Source of the DNA: Nematostella vectensis | Lineage: Eukaryota; Cnidaria; Anthozoa; Actiniaria; Edwardsiidae | Direction: 5' to 3' | Assembly (NCBI RefSeq): GCF_932526225.1 | Contig: NC_064040.1 | Location: 3,817,681 to 3,881,680 of the forward strand | Length of the DNA stretch: 64,000 bases | Shown here: in pieces, positions 1-12,543 of the stretch | Layout of the letters: every line of letters starts with the position of its first letter | Position numbering within the stretch: position 1 is the stretch's first letter | Notes under the pieces: model-generated | Database searches by the model: none | What the model saw: the letters and a program-made list of their open reading frames with translations, nothing else | What the model was told of the DNA's origin: nothing | Made by a program: the position numbers and the translations under genes

Positions 1-21
1 AGCAGGCCATCCGCTCTAAAT

Positions 22-784
22 TTCCCTGCTAGCAGAGGCCTCTTTTCTCTGTATTTCGCTGGGCTGGAGTTCGCGAGGAAAAGATACCTCTGCCATGGGT
101 CGCAAGTTCGTTTGATCAAACCGCCGTCCACGATCGTGGACGAGATCCAGAGCGCATGCTCCGTTCATTAATTACTGGCCACTATTTGAGCCCACAATGA
201 CTAGCGCATGCATGAAACGTATATCCGCTGCGTGATAATAAGCCCGCATTCGAAACGGCGTCCTCCGTAGAAATATCACGCGACGAATAATAAAAGACCT
301 TATCTTCATTCAGAATTTTCCGTTTACAGGTTTTGCATATTCTTCTGGGAATAGCTGATCTAAGTTTACCAAAAAGTTTTGTAACATTTTCTTCGAATCG
401 AACTGTGCGATATTTACATTGAAGAAACTCGCCTGCCCAGATGTCTTGAAATTAATACCACAAACAAGACAAAACTTGTCTTTGCTGCGTTTGTTGTTCA
501 ATCTTTTTAGTGACGTTTTAGGTGATTGAAATTGAACAGTTGTTTTCTTTTTTCGAAGAGGAGAACTAACCGGAGTTTGATTCATGATTTCCGACTAAAC
601 CCATGCAAAGCATATTAGCATATTGACGGCTTTCGCGCGATGGTACGGGTTTTGGCACGTCGGTCGCTTATTAACGCTGACGCATGCGCAACAGAAACAG
701 TTTCGACCCATGGCAGAGGTATCTTTTCCTCGCGAACTCCAGCCCAGCGAAATACAGAGAAAAGAGGCCTCTGCTAGCAGGGAA
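22..784. mobile_element. Non-autonomous MULE-like element with 81-bp perfect inverted repeats
   Basis: Positions 22-102 are the exact reverse complement of 704-784, starting TTCCCTGCTAGCAGAGGCC. The element is flanked by a 9-bp direct repeat GCTCTAAAT at 13-21 and 785-793. Long inverted ends with a 9-bp target duplication are the hallmark of Mutator-like elements (established knowledge). No transposase is visible in the 763 bp, so it is non-autonomous. Perfect identity of the ends suggests recent movement. The interior carries one 91-codon frame on the minus strand. Confidence 0.75.
310..585 (-). CDS. Hypothetical 91-aa ORF carried inside the MULE-like element
   Basis: The frame opens with a true ATG at 585 and ends with TGA at 310-312. 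The product is basic at its N terminus (RKKK, KRLNNKRSKDK) and has a CLVCG pair followed by a helix-like stretch LQNFLVNLDQLFPEEY. The CxxC could be half of a zinc-binding motif; no second half is present. I do not recognise the family. Because it sits wholly between perfect inverted ends with no transposase, it may be a captured host-gene exon or a remnant of an element-encoded protein. Coding status is uncertain. Confidence 0.3.
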   Translation of the reverse strand: MNQTPVSSPLRKKKTTVQFQSPKTSLKRLNNKRSKDKFCLVCGINFKTSGQASFFNVNIAQFDSKKMLQNFLVNLDQLFPEEYAKPVNGKF

Positions 785-984
785 GCTCTAAATTATCAAT
801 CACATCCTCAAAGAAACTTCCAATAAACACGCTGCTTTGAATATTTTGAAATATTTTTCGCGTTTTCCGTTAAAAATAATCGGAGATTGTTACGTAATCG
901 ACCGGAAGTAAACTGGTGACAATGCGGCTTTAAGTGAGTTATGTGTGTTTCTACCGTTATAAAGTGGGTTATGTCTGTTTCCAG

Positions 985-1170
985 ATTCTTGAGATCACGC
1001 TGTTGATGGCCAGTTACGTGAATGCTATCGTACGCCAGCAGGGGATCACGTGTGACGTGCCGCCCAATAAGAAACACTCCAACGGACCTCCCCTGGAACC
1101 CAAAGTTTGGGACCTCGAGAGCGCAGAATGGCCCATCATTCCAGGGTCTAATGTGACCCGTCTTGTATGA
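985..1170 (+). CDS. 3'-terminal coding exon of an unidentified + strand gene
   Basis: A good acceptor (TGTTTCCAG) ends at 984. The following 61 codons are open in phase 0, beginning ILEITLLMASYVNAIVRQQG, and end with TGA at 1168-1170. Internal composition (PPNKKHSNGPPLEPKVWDLES) looks like real protein rather than random AT-rich sequence. The start ILEITLLMASYVNA faintly recalls the helix of AhpD/carboxymuconolactone-decarboxylase-like proteins, but I would not assign it. Upstream exons must lie left of the window or beyond the MULE-like element at 22-784, which would then sit in an intron. Confidence 0.4.
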   Translation: MLEITLLMASYVNAIVRQQGITCDVPPNKKHSNGPPLEPKVWDLESAEWPIIPGSNVTRLV

Positions 1171-2374
1171 TGTCCCTCATATTGCATTGTCTATCCGTCT
1201 GTTTGTCTTTCCGTGTCCAGGATGTCGTTTTAATTGTAGGGATATGATCTTCTATAAGAGATGGGCTAATCTTTATGGTTTCAATCTTAATGGTTTCTAG
1301 TGGAGGATAGCGTTGCAAACAAAAAAATAACATTCCATATAAAATGGAACCCACTCTCATTTGTAAAGCTGTTTGAATTACCCAAGTGGAAACGACCTCT
1401 ATCTCGTTAGGAACTCGAGGCTCGAATAAGTGAGAGTTTGAGTTCTCGGGTTCTTCTCCTTTTTTTATGTCTAGACTCAGTCTTCTGTAACCTATAAAAG
1501 CGTTGTGTTCATATAATGTTATATAATATGGAAGAAAGCAAAATATCTATTAGCGAACATCCCTGTCTTAGAGGTTGAAAAGGAAAAGTAATATTGATGT
1601 AAATATGGAACAATACAAATCCTAATCAAAATTGTGTTTATTTTATTATTGATAAATTACTGATATATAGTAAAACATTAAATGCCCTTCCCATGTGTGT
1701 GTTTTGGTCTGCGCACCTTCCTGTGCATCCGCTAACGTGTTCTCAACAGCTGCTCTTATAGCCCCGTATATTTATTTACGATAAACAAAAAGCATTTTTA
1801 TTCAATTATCAAAAAAAAAAATGTGTACAAAATCTGATTTGTTGTTGTAAATGTGTTATATATGTTATTCAATAACTTTCACAATTCTTTTTGTCACAGT
1901 CAAATTTTTATTCAAATTAGTTCTCCGCTAACAAGAAAAAGTGCTGTTTTGTAATTTAAATCCTTATGACAAAGGGAAGTATTACCGTAGATTAGGTAGA
2001 GTATGTACCCGTGTGTTATTAGTTATTACTGGCTAATATTGATGTTTTCGGCCCGAAGGCATGCCGTTGGGCAAGATATATATTCATAGTCCGTCTTTCT
2101 AAAAAAATCACATCAAAGTCTATAAAAATCAACTTACTATAATTGGTAAAAAGGAGACAAGTTTTGATTTGACATAGATGAGTCGGAACAGGATGATTCT
2201 AATGATATCCGTTCTCCATAAATAGAGCTGGTTTCGCAATATATTTATTTGTTCTATTATTGGCTGGAACTATACAATTTTATTTATAAGAACCTTTTTT
2301 TTATGAACGTCCAGCCTGAGATTTCAGTAAATTTTAAGAACAAGCTAAGAACATGCCGAGGCTCAGATAGCAGC
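1171..2374. other. AT-rich intergenic sequence
   Basis: AT-rich sequence with short homopolymers and no coding frame, tRNA or repeat that I can support. Confidence 0.5.
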
Positions 2375-2740
2375 CAGGGGCGTACGCCGGATTTTAACAA
2401 GTTGCAGTAATAGCATTCAGAAGCTGAATGAAAGCGTGACCCCTTATCCCGCATCCCCGCGAAGATTTCATAGCTCCCGCTTTTGGGTTTGAAATTGGCG
2501 TCAATGCGTCATACTTTTCAGACAATTACACGATCCTCTGTCATCCTCGATCTAAAATAGGACTTCAGTTGTCGCGTGGCACTGAACGGGACATAACAAT
2601 ATGTTTGGAAATCATCTTGAGACTATACCAGGATTAAGATAATTATAGTTTTTATCCTCATATATATAAAACTACCTACATAAAAATGAATGAGTAAACA
2701 TTTGATTTTTTTTCTTTATGTAAATGAGATCGCCATTTTT
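2375..2740 (+). mobile_element. Truncated hAT-like MITE copy
   Basis: It begins CAGGGGCGTACGC, a hAT-style terminus. It matches 51,085-51,460 over about 350 bp at high identity, sharing for example GCATTCAGAAGCTGAATGAA and CTCCCGCTTTTGGGTTTGAA. The right terminus seen in the other copy (GCGTACGCCCCTG) is missing here, so this copy is 3' truncated. No coding capacity. Confidence 0.6.
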
Positions 2741-5232
2741 TAAGGTTAAGGTTAAGCTGATTTTATTATATCATGAATTGCATAATCTTCTGGCATAATG
2801 TAACACCATAAAGGTTAAGGATCTATGCAAACGTAACCCTCTCTTCAAGATCTAAAAAAGTGTAACGTTTTTGAGATTATGCAGAAATGCAAAGTAAGAA
2901 AAGGGGTCGAGGGGATGACGAGACAAGCTCTTCATGCTATAATAAGTCGGCGTATTTCAAAGGAAATAAACAGAGACACCGACATGCAATCTTGCAGTTT
3001 ATTCTGTGTACCACTTGATTTGTTTTTTATCATCTCACTTTGTTGCATAAACATTATGAGAAAAGTGAGAAAATCTTTGCATGAAACATTAAATGAATGA
3101 AATTGAGCCAGGTTTTGGCGTGTCTGCGATAATTGTATGCTCAGACAATGGTTCCGATAACATGATTGCCGAAGAGCGTTTTGACTGGCCGATTTTAATA
3201 TTTTTCATTTTAATGAAATGCAAAGCGACAGTCTTTTAACAGACATCCTACATTTGCGCACCATTTCCTTGGGGGGCGCAATACAAACCGATATCTGATT
3301 GTAATTTCGTGGTAACTGAGTTACATTTTTTTGGAAAAAGAGAGATTCTAGTTGGACTTGACCGAAGAAAACCCGTGTTTAAAGGTAAGTAAAACTTATC
3401 CGCTTCTACAAGACACAATTGTTGTTCTTTGGGTTTTGATTAGATAGATTATGAAAAACCCACAGCCTCTATTTTGCTATGGTGCGCGGGATTATTACAA
3501 AATAGCAGTTGCTAAATTAATGGAATCGCTTATTCATAATCAAGTATAGGGCATGAATATACAGTAAGAGAACGGACAGACCTTTATACTGTATTCCGCC
3601 GGGCATGTTTATGATGTGGGCGTCTATGTCTCGTCGGCGACTACCAAACTGCATGGCCTTAATACTTGTGCTGTCACCGATAACACACGCAGCCTATCGC
3701 ACAATGAATTGCAATTGAAGAACCTTATAAAAGGGCACAAGCACATTCTTTCAAGAAAATTTGTATTATGTTATATTAATTCTACAACTCGATCATTAAA
3801 AGAGTCATAAAATGACAATTTATGTCGAAATTCGTAATCGCTGAAGAAACAAATAAACCTGTAAGATAACGTTGAAACACTTGGGTTTCTTCTTATATAT
3901 TCAAAGTTGTTTGAGAGTGTAGTGAATAAGAAGGTTTTATTGCGAAATCGAGAAAAAGCGTTTATCACGACGATTCGCCACGGACAGGTGTTCTAGTTTA
4001 GTGCAAATTAATATCTGGTCTTTTTGCTTCTATTTTCTTTTAACTTTTATTAAAAAATTAGTAATTCCAATACGAATAATGAGTTTTTGTAACAGTATAC
4101 ACATGAAAAAAGGCACTTGCCCTATTTAATTGAGGTTCATTGGTATTATTGATATTTGTCCGCAGATATTTCCCCAACGAGGAAATAGAAAGATAAGTGA
4201 GGCCGTTAACTAAAGAAAGCCTAGTAGTCGATCTATGGCTAACTAATTGTCAAGTTTATTACTAACAAACACAATTATCAGACGCCCTGACAGTGAGACT
4301 ACATACTATAAATCCAGGACACATTTTTGCTTGCCGCTTTTTGTATTTGTATTTCACGCTAAGTTAGGTCAATTTAGGGAGTTGTATTTGTGTTGAATGG
4401 CGAATGAATAGATCAATGCTTAGAAGAGTATTCTTAATAAATAATAATGACAAGACTTGAGTATAAAATATTTAATAATTGCCCCGCAAAAAGCGAGTTT
4501 ACACGAAGAGAGTTTCTCAATTTAGTGACTAGTAACTTCATGCTTTGTTTGGCATCCGGAGCCCTACGAAGCCTGTGATTGGACCGCCGGGAAAACACGG
4601 GCAGGTGTGTTGACAAGTTTTTGACACTGAGAACAATGGAAAGCCCGGTGAATGGTGCGTTAACCAATCAAAGAGCGATATGCCTTAGAGGCGGTGTCAA
4701 TGGCCGTAAAGCTGAGAGGTGATGGAGGGACATCTGCCGACGGAGACTAAAATATCCCAGATCACTGTCTTTTTATCTCCTTCACGGTTTCCAAAACTTT
4801 AAAACCCATCATTGCGGAACTTGGATTTGTTTATTGCATATTTACGCTGAAAACAAGCAGTTGTGATGGTGCGATTTTGTAATATTAATCCTTCAGAAGG
4901 CTATTAGTTGGATTAGTGTTTTGAAGACAACAGAAACCAAAAGGAGATCGCTTGATGATTTACTTACTACTCAGTTTGTACTTTTAACAAGGGGGGATTT
5001 CTCCGCGTATTTACACGTCTGAGGTGAGACGCGCTCTTGTATTTATGTACACATTTGAATTGTCTCTCAGCGCGACATCAAGACGAATCACTGACAAAAT
5101 TTCACGGCCGTTTGATCTCCTCTGTTTGGATGCCGAATATATTTTGATGGTGTAATGATAGTTGTTAATCTTGTACTAAACTTCTCGATGTGTATCCACT
5201 TTACAGGTTTGCTGATCACGCTATGTGAAAAC
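2741..5232 (+). promoter_or_regulatory. Upstream region and probable 5' UTR of the SERTA-domain gene
   Basis: No coding frame is supported. A CCAAT box lies near 4664. An acceptor TTTACAG ends at 5206, 26 bp before the SERTA ATG, so a non-coding first exon is likely. A matching donor CTGAG|GTGAGA sits at about 5022. This is inference from splice consensus only; another good donor, AAAG|GTAAGT, is near 3384. Confidence 0.3.
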
Positions 5233-6290
5233 ATGACCGTGGTACTACAATCGACCGGCTTCCATGGCTTTGGAATGGATTCTGATCCCTGTTTAGAACT
5301 CGACGAGTCCTATTTTGCGGATAACTGGGAAACCACAGAGGACGAGCTAACATTTCTGTGTAGTAATCAATCCGATGAAGGTACGAATAACAGTGCTTTG
5401 CGAGCTTTTTGTCATAGTCTTATTATTGCGAATAGCTGGTGCCTTTTTATACAGGGTAAAGCAAGGAATTTTAACATTAAAATATTGATTAATGATATTC
5501 AAGATTATACGCTGCGTATTTGAAGCGGCGAGTTTCATTCAATAAGCATATCGATCAAAAGCCGTTCATTTACCCATTCACACATGTAGTTGTTATCCCT
5601 TATTTCTCGCATAATGTCGATGTGTTAAAGTGCCAATACCTCAAGAATAATAGGGGCAAATGATACAAGTGTTAAATTGCCCGCTCTTTGATCTTTTACC
5701 AATTCTCTATTGCAGAAGTATTCGGCTGTGCGAGAGGCACTAAGCGAGCCAGAGATGCTGAGGATGCGCCTATTCAAAAAAATCTCTTACATAATACGAG
5801 CATCGCAACTAATCTTCTTCTGAACACAACTACAAATCCTCAGGAACAAGGGAAATTTCTACTGCAATTGTCATTCGACAAATTGCGCCTAGTGGAAGAC
5901 CCCGAATCGTGTTTGAGGCGATCTGTTCTGATAAATAACACTTTAAAACTCGTTCACAGTGAAATCTACGGAGTTAAAACACCGTTCGGGCTTTCTGGTG
6001 CTATGACATTAGATTCACAACGTATAGAAAACGGACCTCTTCCCCCGGCCAGAAAACGCTCCAGATTTACGACCGGGGAATTGTGCAGCCCTCCTCGGAG
6101 TAAAAACTATGAAAATAGTAGATTTTTACACCGAGAAAGGAAATGCGAAAGAGAATGTTGCACCCTTGTCAACATGTTGTCTCATGACGATATGGACGAT
6201 GTGTTCCCGAATAATATCGACAAAGAAGCTTCAATACTCAGTGATTTAGATAGCGTGTTCCATAGCTTCGTTTGTGCCCTTGAAACATAG
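5233..6290 (+). CDS. SERTA-domain transcriptional co-regulator (SERTAD/CDCA4-like)
   Basis: Two coding exons, 5233-5380 and 5716-6290, join in phase 1 across a GT..AG intron and give 240 aa. Near residue 57 is a basic GTKRAR segment like the N-terminal motif of SERTAD proteins. Residues ~97-135 form the SERTA domain (LSFDKLRLVEDP, then LRRSVLINNTLKLV). The C terminus is acidic and hydrophobic (SDLDSVFHSFVCALET), as in the PHD-bromo-interacting and transactivating tails of SERTAD1/2. Family members are small nuclear co-regulators acting with E2F/DP and CDK4 (established knowledge); a similar role here is inference. The start is the only in-frame ATG after the acceptor at 5206. The gene looks intact. 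Confidence 0.85.
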
Positions 6291-7200
6291 AATAGACTTT
6301 ATCTATCCCGAAAGTTTATGACATTATGACACAGGTAATTTGATTGATATGAAATGTTTATGTATTCGGACAGCTCGTGTCTAGACATAACAAAATAATT
6401 TATACCACACATGAATAATTTTTACATCTAAGCCATTATTATTCAATGGACATTTGACCTGTAATTCTTTCGCATGATAAATCTATTTATATTCAAGCGC
6501 ATTAAGTCAAATGGCCTTCATGTAACAAATGAACAAGGATTTGCGGAATAGCACCGGCCTTCTGAACTATCATCAAATGTCGTATTTATACTCAAAAGGC
6601 CAACAATGCTAATGTATAGATATTTTGTACAAACTAGAGATATACTTCTTAAAGATAGATCAAACTATGAGCCTATGACAAAAATAGTATTAAAATATTA
6701 GAAATATAGGCGTGGTTTTGTATGTTTCTTGTACCACTATTTTAATATTTTAACAGTTAAAAAAAATATTGCAAGCAGCGCAAAAACTGGCTGGCCTTTA
6801 AATGCTGACGCTTTGTACACCTAGTTGTGATTAAAGTAGGAAAGGGTCACCACCATATACTTTTTTCTTACAATCAGTCAGCCAAGTGAGGCTGCGCCAG
6901 CAATGCTTACATGCGGACCATTTCACTTTTTCCAGGGGCATATTTAAGGGGAAACCCCCCTTTCTTGTTGTTTCGCCCCCCCTTTTCTATATTCCTGGAT
7001 CCTGAACTGTTTTTTTTCGTGGTGGGAGGGGGGATGTTTTTTCAGAGGCCACGCACACTGCCCCTTACCGATGCTGGCGCTCGTTGCGCACGCACATTTG
7101 TTTTCCTCTAAAATTGTTGACAAACTGCAGGGAAAGGGGGCGCAAATGGCCAAAACCGACGTCCTAACCGCGTACCGGAATGTGCCTCTCACCGCATGAT
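6291..7200. other. Intergenic, AT-rich then C/G-rich repeat-like sequence
   Basis: 3' flank of the SERTA gene. From about 6890 to 7060 there are CCCCCC and GGGGGG stretches resembling mobile-element debris. No gene is supported. Confidence 0.4.
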
Positions 7201-7356
7201 CGTCACACTCACCTCGGTATCAAATGGTGCAACCAATTCTACGTAGACTTGGCTCTTCCATTCGGCCTGCGCTCTGCCGCACACATCTTTAGGACTACTG
7301 TTGGCCGCTCCTTCGCATTTCTCGCGTGCAAGGTCCCTAGATTCCGGCCAAATTAA
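7201..7356 (+). pseudogene. Reverse-transcriptase fragment
   Basis: An open + strand stretch encodes FYVDLALPFGLRSAAHIF, which matches the palm-domain signature (xxDLALPFGLRSAPxIF) of DIRS/Gypsy-type reverse transcriptases. It runs 51 codons and stops with TAA at 7354-7356. The catalytic YxDD block is absent. A second copy of TCTACGTAGACTTGG at ~7486 suggests rearranged debris. It is a retroelement scrap with no function. Confidence 0.6.
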
Positions 7357-8472
7357 GTCGTCTAGGCAGTGAACCACGTAATTTTCCTGGTAGTTGCTTT
7401 GCAACCATAGTATTTGAAGAAGAAATGACCCACTTTTTGGTCGCCCCCAGCCCCCCTGTGTACGCGCCTGGAATGGAAGAGCAAATCTACGTAGACTTGG
7501 TCCAACAATCTCATGGTCCGGAAGTGCGGGATTCAATTGTCTTGTCCAACAACTGCTAAATGAGCACGGGCTCAACCCAACAAACTGCCAAAGGGCCCCC
7601 AAAAGGGAAAACTGATAAGTAGCCAGAAATATTTTCCCCTGTTTTGATTTCATTGATTCAGTCGCGGCTTTCGAAAAGACTAGTCATCCCGGACGAGCTG
7701 TCCACGTGAGATGGGTTGTGTACCATCACAGATATCGCCACATGTAAGTATTTAACGAGACCATCACCAAACCGCAGTATTATCAGTACTTCTAGTAAAC
7801 GCCAGGCAACTTGATAAAAACAGCATTGATGTGATATTATGCAAACAGCAATAGCTCTGCTAAATAATAATGTGTATAACTAGAAATAGCCTGAGCTATT
7901 GCTATACAGTTCATTTAGTTTATCAAGTCTTAATAATTTTGCCAATGCTTTATAAATTTGCTAAATTTTATATATAGTTACGAGCTATTGAATATTTAAC
8001 TTAGTGACATTCAAGTCTGTACATTGAAAGACCATAATGTGTTGCCATAGTATCACAGGTCAGTAAAAATGTCCTTCTAATTAATCTTGACGTATTTCAA
8101 ACGAAGTTGCACTATCCAGGTGTCAGAGCCAGCAGTGCTTCATGGGTATGAAATAAGCGTATATGAAAACAATTTCAGGCTTCAATAGCCTCAGCATTGT
8201 GATTTATATTCTTGTGAACATTTGCATGGCTTTTAAGATACCATAACTAAGCAATTTATATGCTACCCATAAAGCACTGCAGGTTATGACACATTGGTGT
8301 CATAACACTAATGGGTGCAACCTTATTTCTATTGACCACACCCATTTTGCTGTACCTTAGGGCTAAAATGTATTTTCTCGACAAGCATCATGTGACTTTT
8401 TTGGGGGGCCATCCCAAACCCCCCTTTCCCTAACGCCACACCTTATTTGTTTTGATCTGATTTCCTCAATAG
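7357..8472. other. Intergenic sequence
   Basis: A stretch near 7445-7475 carries a hAT-like terminus (CCCCCCTGTGTACGCGCCTG). The rest is AT-rich with no gene that I can support. Confidence 0.4.
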
Positions 8473-11290
8473 AAGCTATTATCAACCAAGCTTGTGGAGC
8501 CGAACTGGGATAAGATTGAAACTGATCTTCATTCTGCTGTAAAGGGTATTGGTACTGATGAAGATGTTATAATTAAGACATTAGCATCCTTGAGAAACAC
8601 AGAAAGGCAGGAGTTGACTGTAGTATACCAAAGAAAATATGGCAAGGTATGTCCATCACAAATACTTAGGGTTTTTTTACCTGTTTTTATTTTGGATATC
8701 TATAACAACATTTTAACCAAAAAAATATTTTCAGTATAGGCAAAGCATTCATCATACTCTTAGTATGTATGTCTTAAGGGCACTGCCATTCTGACATGGA
8801 AACCTGTTAATTTTTTAAGCAAGTCTCCTCAAGCAAAACAATTGTTAGCAACAAGGCAGAGAGCCAGTCTCTTTTCCTAAAGCCTATTTATAGATGTTTG
8901 AGAGGGGTGGATCTAGGGGTTGGCCCCGGCCTCCCTCTATTTTCAGATATTTGGCTTACAAATAACAAGAAATATAAGGAAATCAAAGGAAGAACAATGG
9001 AACTCCTGGGCCTGCCCCTGTTTGATAATGTTTCTCTGTTTCTGCAGGATCTGAGGTCTGTTCTTGAGTCAGAGCTGAGTTTTGGCCATCAGGACACAGT
9101 GCCATATATGACAGCATCTCACTGAACGATGCAATCAAAGACCAGGATCATGATTCACTTATAGAGATCATCTGTTCTAGAACACCAGAACAATTGAGAG
9201 AAATGACAAGAGCATATGAAAAAGGTGAAAAAAAAATACAGGGGGTAAGGGCTAAAAATGTGACACAAAAAAGAGGAAAAAACCCTTTATGAACATCAGA
9301 CAATCTACCATACTATATGCATTTCTGTTATTGTATATCCTTGACAACCATAAAACAACTACATATTGGGAATATGAAAGAGGGTGATGCTGAGTATTTG
9401 TTTAATTTTTTTTCAGAGTATTCCACAAAACTCGATGAAGATATTAAGTCACTTGACAGTGATTTTCAGGAGATTCTTTGCAAGTTTTGCTTTTCAACAA
9501 AAGAATCTCTGAGATGCCCGGCAGATCGCCTGGCAGCACAGGAGTGTGCAAGTCAGTTATCTAGACATGAAGTGAAGCTGGTAAGAAGTCAGCTTAAAGC
9601 AACTTTTAAAGAATTGGAGGCATTAAGAGAGAATTCAATGGACGATTTTATTGAAGTGCAGTACAAGAATAAAAGCAATGTATTCCGGGAGTTGCTGAAG
9701 GCTTATGGTGAGTAAAACTTGATTATTTTTCATGAGCTATTACAGTTGAGGAAATAAGTTTGTTAGTCCAGAACTGTTTTTTGCTCAAGAGATGAACAAG
9801 TATTTGAAAAACTCCCAGCACAGTAAAGTATTGAGGATTTTGGTATATAGATCTTATTAGGGGAGAGGGTGCTTATAAGGGGACAGGGTGCTTATTAGGG
9901 GACAGGGTGCTTATAAGGGGACGGGGTGCTTATAAGGGGACGGGGTGCTTATTAGGGGACAGGGTGCTTATTAGGGGACAGGGTGCTTATTAGGCGACAG
10001 GGTGCTTATTAGGGGAGAGGGTGCTTGTTAGGGGAGAGGGTGCTTATTAGGGGACAGGGTGCTTATTAGGGGACGGGGTGCTTATTAGGGGACAGGGTGC
10101 TTATAAGGCGACAGGGTGCTTATTAGGGGATAGGGTGCTTATTAGGGGACAGGGTGCTTGTTAGGGGAGAGGGTGCTTACTAGGCGACAGGGTGCTTATT
10201 AGGGGACAGGGTGCTTGTTAGGGGACAGGGTGCTTATTAGGAGACAGGGTGCTTATTAGGGGACGGGGTGCTTATTAGGGGACAGGGTGCTTATTAGGGG
10301 ATAGGGTGCTTATTAGGGGACAGGGTGCTTGTTAGGGGAGAGGGTGCTTATTAGGGGAGAGGGTGCTTATTAGGGGAGAGGGTGCTTATTAGGGGAAAGG
10401 GGTGCTTATTAGGGGACGGAGTGCTTATTAGGGGACAGGGTGCTTATTAGGGGACAGGGTGATTATTAGGGGAGAGGGTGCTTATTAGGGGACAGGGTGC
10501 TTATTAGGGGACAGGGTGCTTATAAGGGGAGAGGGTGCTTATAAGGGGAGAGGGTGCTTATAAGGGGAGAGGGTGCTTATAAGGGGAGAGGGTGCTTATA
10601 AGGGGAGAGGGTGTTTATTAGGGGATAGGGTGCTTATAAGGGGATAGGGTGCTTATTAGGGGATAGGGTGCTTATTAGGGGATAGGGTGCTTATTAGGGG
10701 ACAGGGTGCTTATTAGGGGACAGGGTGCTTAATAGGGGACAGGGTGCTTAATAGGGGACAGGGTGCTTATTAGGGGACAGGGTGCTTATTAGGGGACAGG
10801 GTGCTTATTAGGGGACAGGGTGCTTATTAGGGGACAGGGTGCTTATTAGGGGACAGGGTGCTTGTTAGGGGACAGGGTGCTTGTTAGGGGACGGGGTGCT
10901 TGTTAGGGGACGGGGTGCTTGTTAGGGGACGGGGTGCTTATTAGGGGACGGGGTGCTTATTAGGGGACAGGGTGCTTATTAGGGGACAGGGTGCTTATTA
11001 GGGGAGGGGTTGCCTATTAGAGCAGGGGGTACCTATTAGGGAAGGATGTTCTTATTTACTGCATATTCATTATTTCAAAATGTCTGCATGTTCTTGGTCT
11101 ATAGGTGGATTTATACTATATCTAGAAGGAGTACTTGGCAAGGTACAACCAGAGACTGTCTGAAGCAATCCATGAACACAGTGCTCCCTTTTACTCTAAG
11201 CCGCTAAGGACAATACTAGATATGTGGAACACACACAAGATCTGCGGTGAGAGAGTAGCTTCGTTGCCAACGAATAACATATTTATATAA
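8473..11290 (+). pseudogene. Decayed annexin gene
   Basis: Exon-like blocks are 8473-8646, 9048-9224, 9417-9709 and ~11,104-11,290. Block 1 has the annexin KGIGTDEDVIIKTLASLRN calcium-binding repeat and no ATG. Block 2 starts in phase (DLRSVLESEL) but shifts frame near 9103; its second half (LIEIICSRTPEQLREM) is the most annexin-like stretch. Block 3 is a weak repeat missing its own GxGTD loop. Block 4 fits an annexin C terminus only in a frame holding a TAG after VDLYYI, and it does not match the phase of block 3. Annexins are Ca2+-dependent phospholipid-binding proteins of four repeats; here fewer are intact. A relic is the best reading; a sequencing error at 9103 alone would not rescue block 4. 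Confidence 0.75.
9858..11015. repeat. 20-bp G-rich minisatellite (~57 units)
   Basis: The unit is GGGTGCTTATTAGGGGACAG with mostly single-base variants (ACAG/AGAG/ACGG; TTATT/TTATA/TTGTT). It fills the last intron of the annexin relic. Runs of three to four G in every unit on the + strand could form G-quadruplexes. Confidence 0.95.
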
Positions 11291-11299
11291 AAACCAGAA

Positions 11300-12543
11300 A
11301 CTATTCTAAAAAAGAGAGGTAAGCTATTAAATAAGACGTAGGCTATTACTGATGCTGTGTTTTGATTGCTTAAGCTTCAATAGCATAGTAGAAAAAAAAT
11401 TTAAGAGTCTAGTTACTTAGGTATTTTAACTGCCTATTTATGTAGTTTTAGGTATAGCATCCTGAATCAATAAAATAGTGCCTAATTAATACTATATAAT
11501 TATTTTGAGTCCCCTAAGGTAATTAAATTTTACCCACACAACTATCCCTTTTCCCTTCATTGGCATGACTCACTAGCCCAAAGGGTCAGGATTGATTAGA
11601 GATAAATAAATATTTTTATTGTATATATAACAAGACAAGTAAAAAATGATTTTATTTTCAACCAGCCAAGTTTTTCCACACAACATAAGTTTTTCCACAC
11701 TTTTTATATTAAACCATATTACTCCAGTGAGTATATATACACCTATTTACATATATACAAGTTATAATAAAGGCGACGATTTAAACAAAAATTATTCAGT
11801 CGAATCTTGATTTAACGAAGTGCCAAGGGACTGGGGAAATCTGTTAAAAAATTGAGGGTTTGTTATATTGAGGTTCTGATCCATTCGTTTTACTGTTATT
11901 TTGTCCCAGATGAAATAAGGAAATTGTTCGTTATACCGAGGACTTCATTAAAGAGGACTTTGTAAAATCGAGGTTGTACATTACCTTGAGTTATGCAAGT
12001 GTTATTTTGTTTCCAGTGTATGTTACAGCTTAAATTGTTATTGTGCGGCCTACCAGATTCCAAAATTCCATTTTTCACTTCCATTCTTCATTTAGAAAGG
12101 GAGAAGTTAATCAAACCAGTTAAAGAAAGGAGATATGGATTCTGGGATGAGGTAGTGAAACAACGATATATCGGCCATAACTGCAACATGAGAGACTATT
12201 CAGACTAATCCTCCCTGCCTATTGTAACCCCCCCTACCCAACACTTAACGACAATCATTCACAAAAGAATGTTCCTTTTTCCCAATACAAATCCCTTTAA
12301 AAGTTTCAGCTTCAATAATCTACTCGTTTTATCTACAACCAGCAGTCATAAAGAAATTTCTTAGCGAAAGCCAACACACAATATTCATATCCTCTCTAAC
12401 ATTAATCTAACATAATCTACTCATTTTATCTACAACTGGCAGTCATAAAGGAATTCCTTTGCAAAAAGCCAACACACAATATTCATACCTTCTCTAACAT
12501 TTAAGTAAATAAAACATGTTCAATAGTTTAGTTTAGAACACAG
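11300..12543. other. Intergenic between annexin relic and WAP-VWC gene
   Basis: AT-rich. A short direct duplication of ~80 bp occurs at 12,305-12,395 and 12,412-12,500 (AATCTACTC..TTTATCTACAAC..GCAGTCATAAAG). No gene is seen. Confidence 0.4.
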
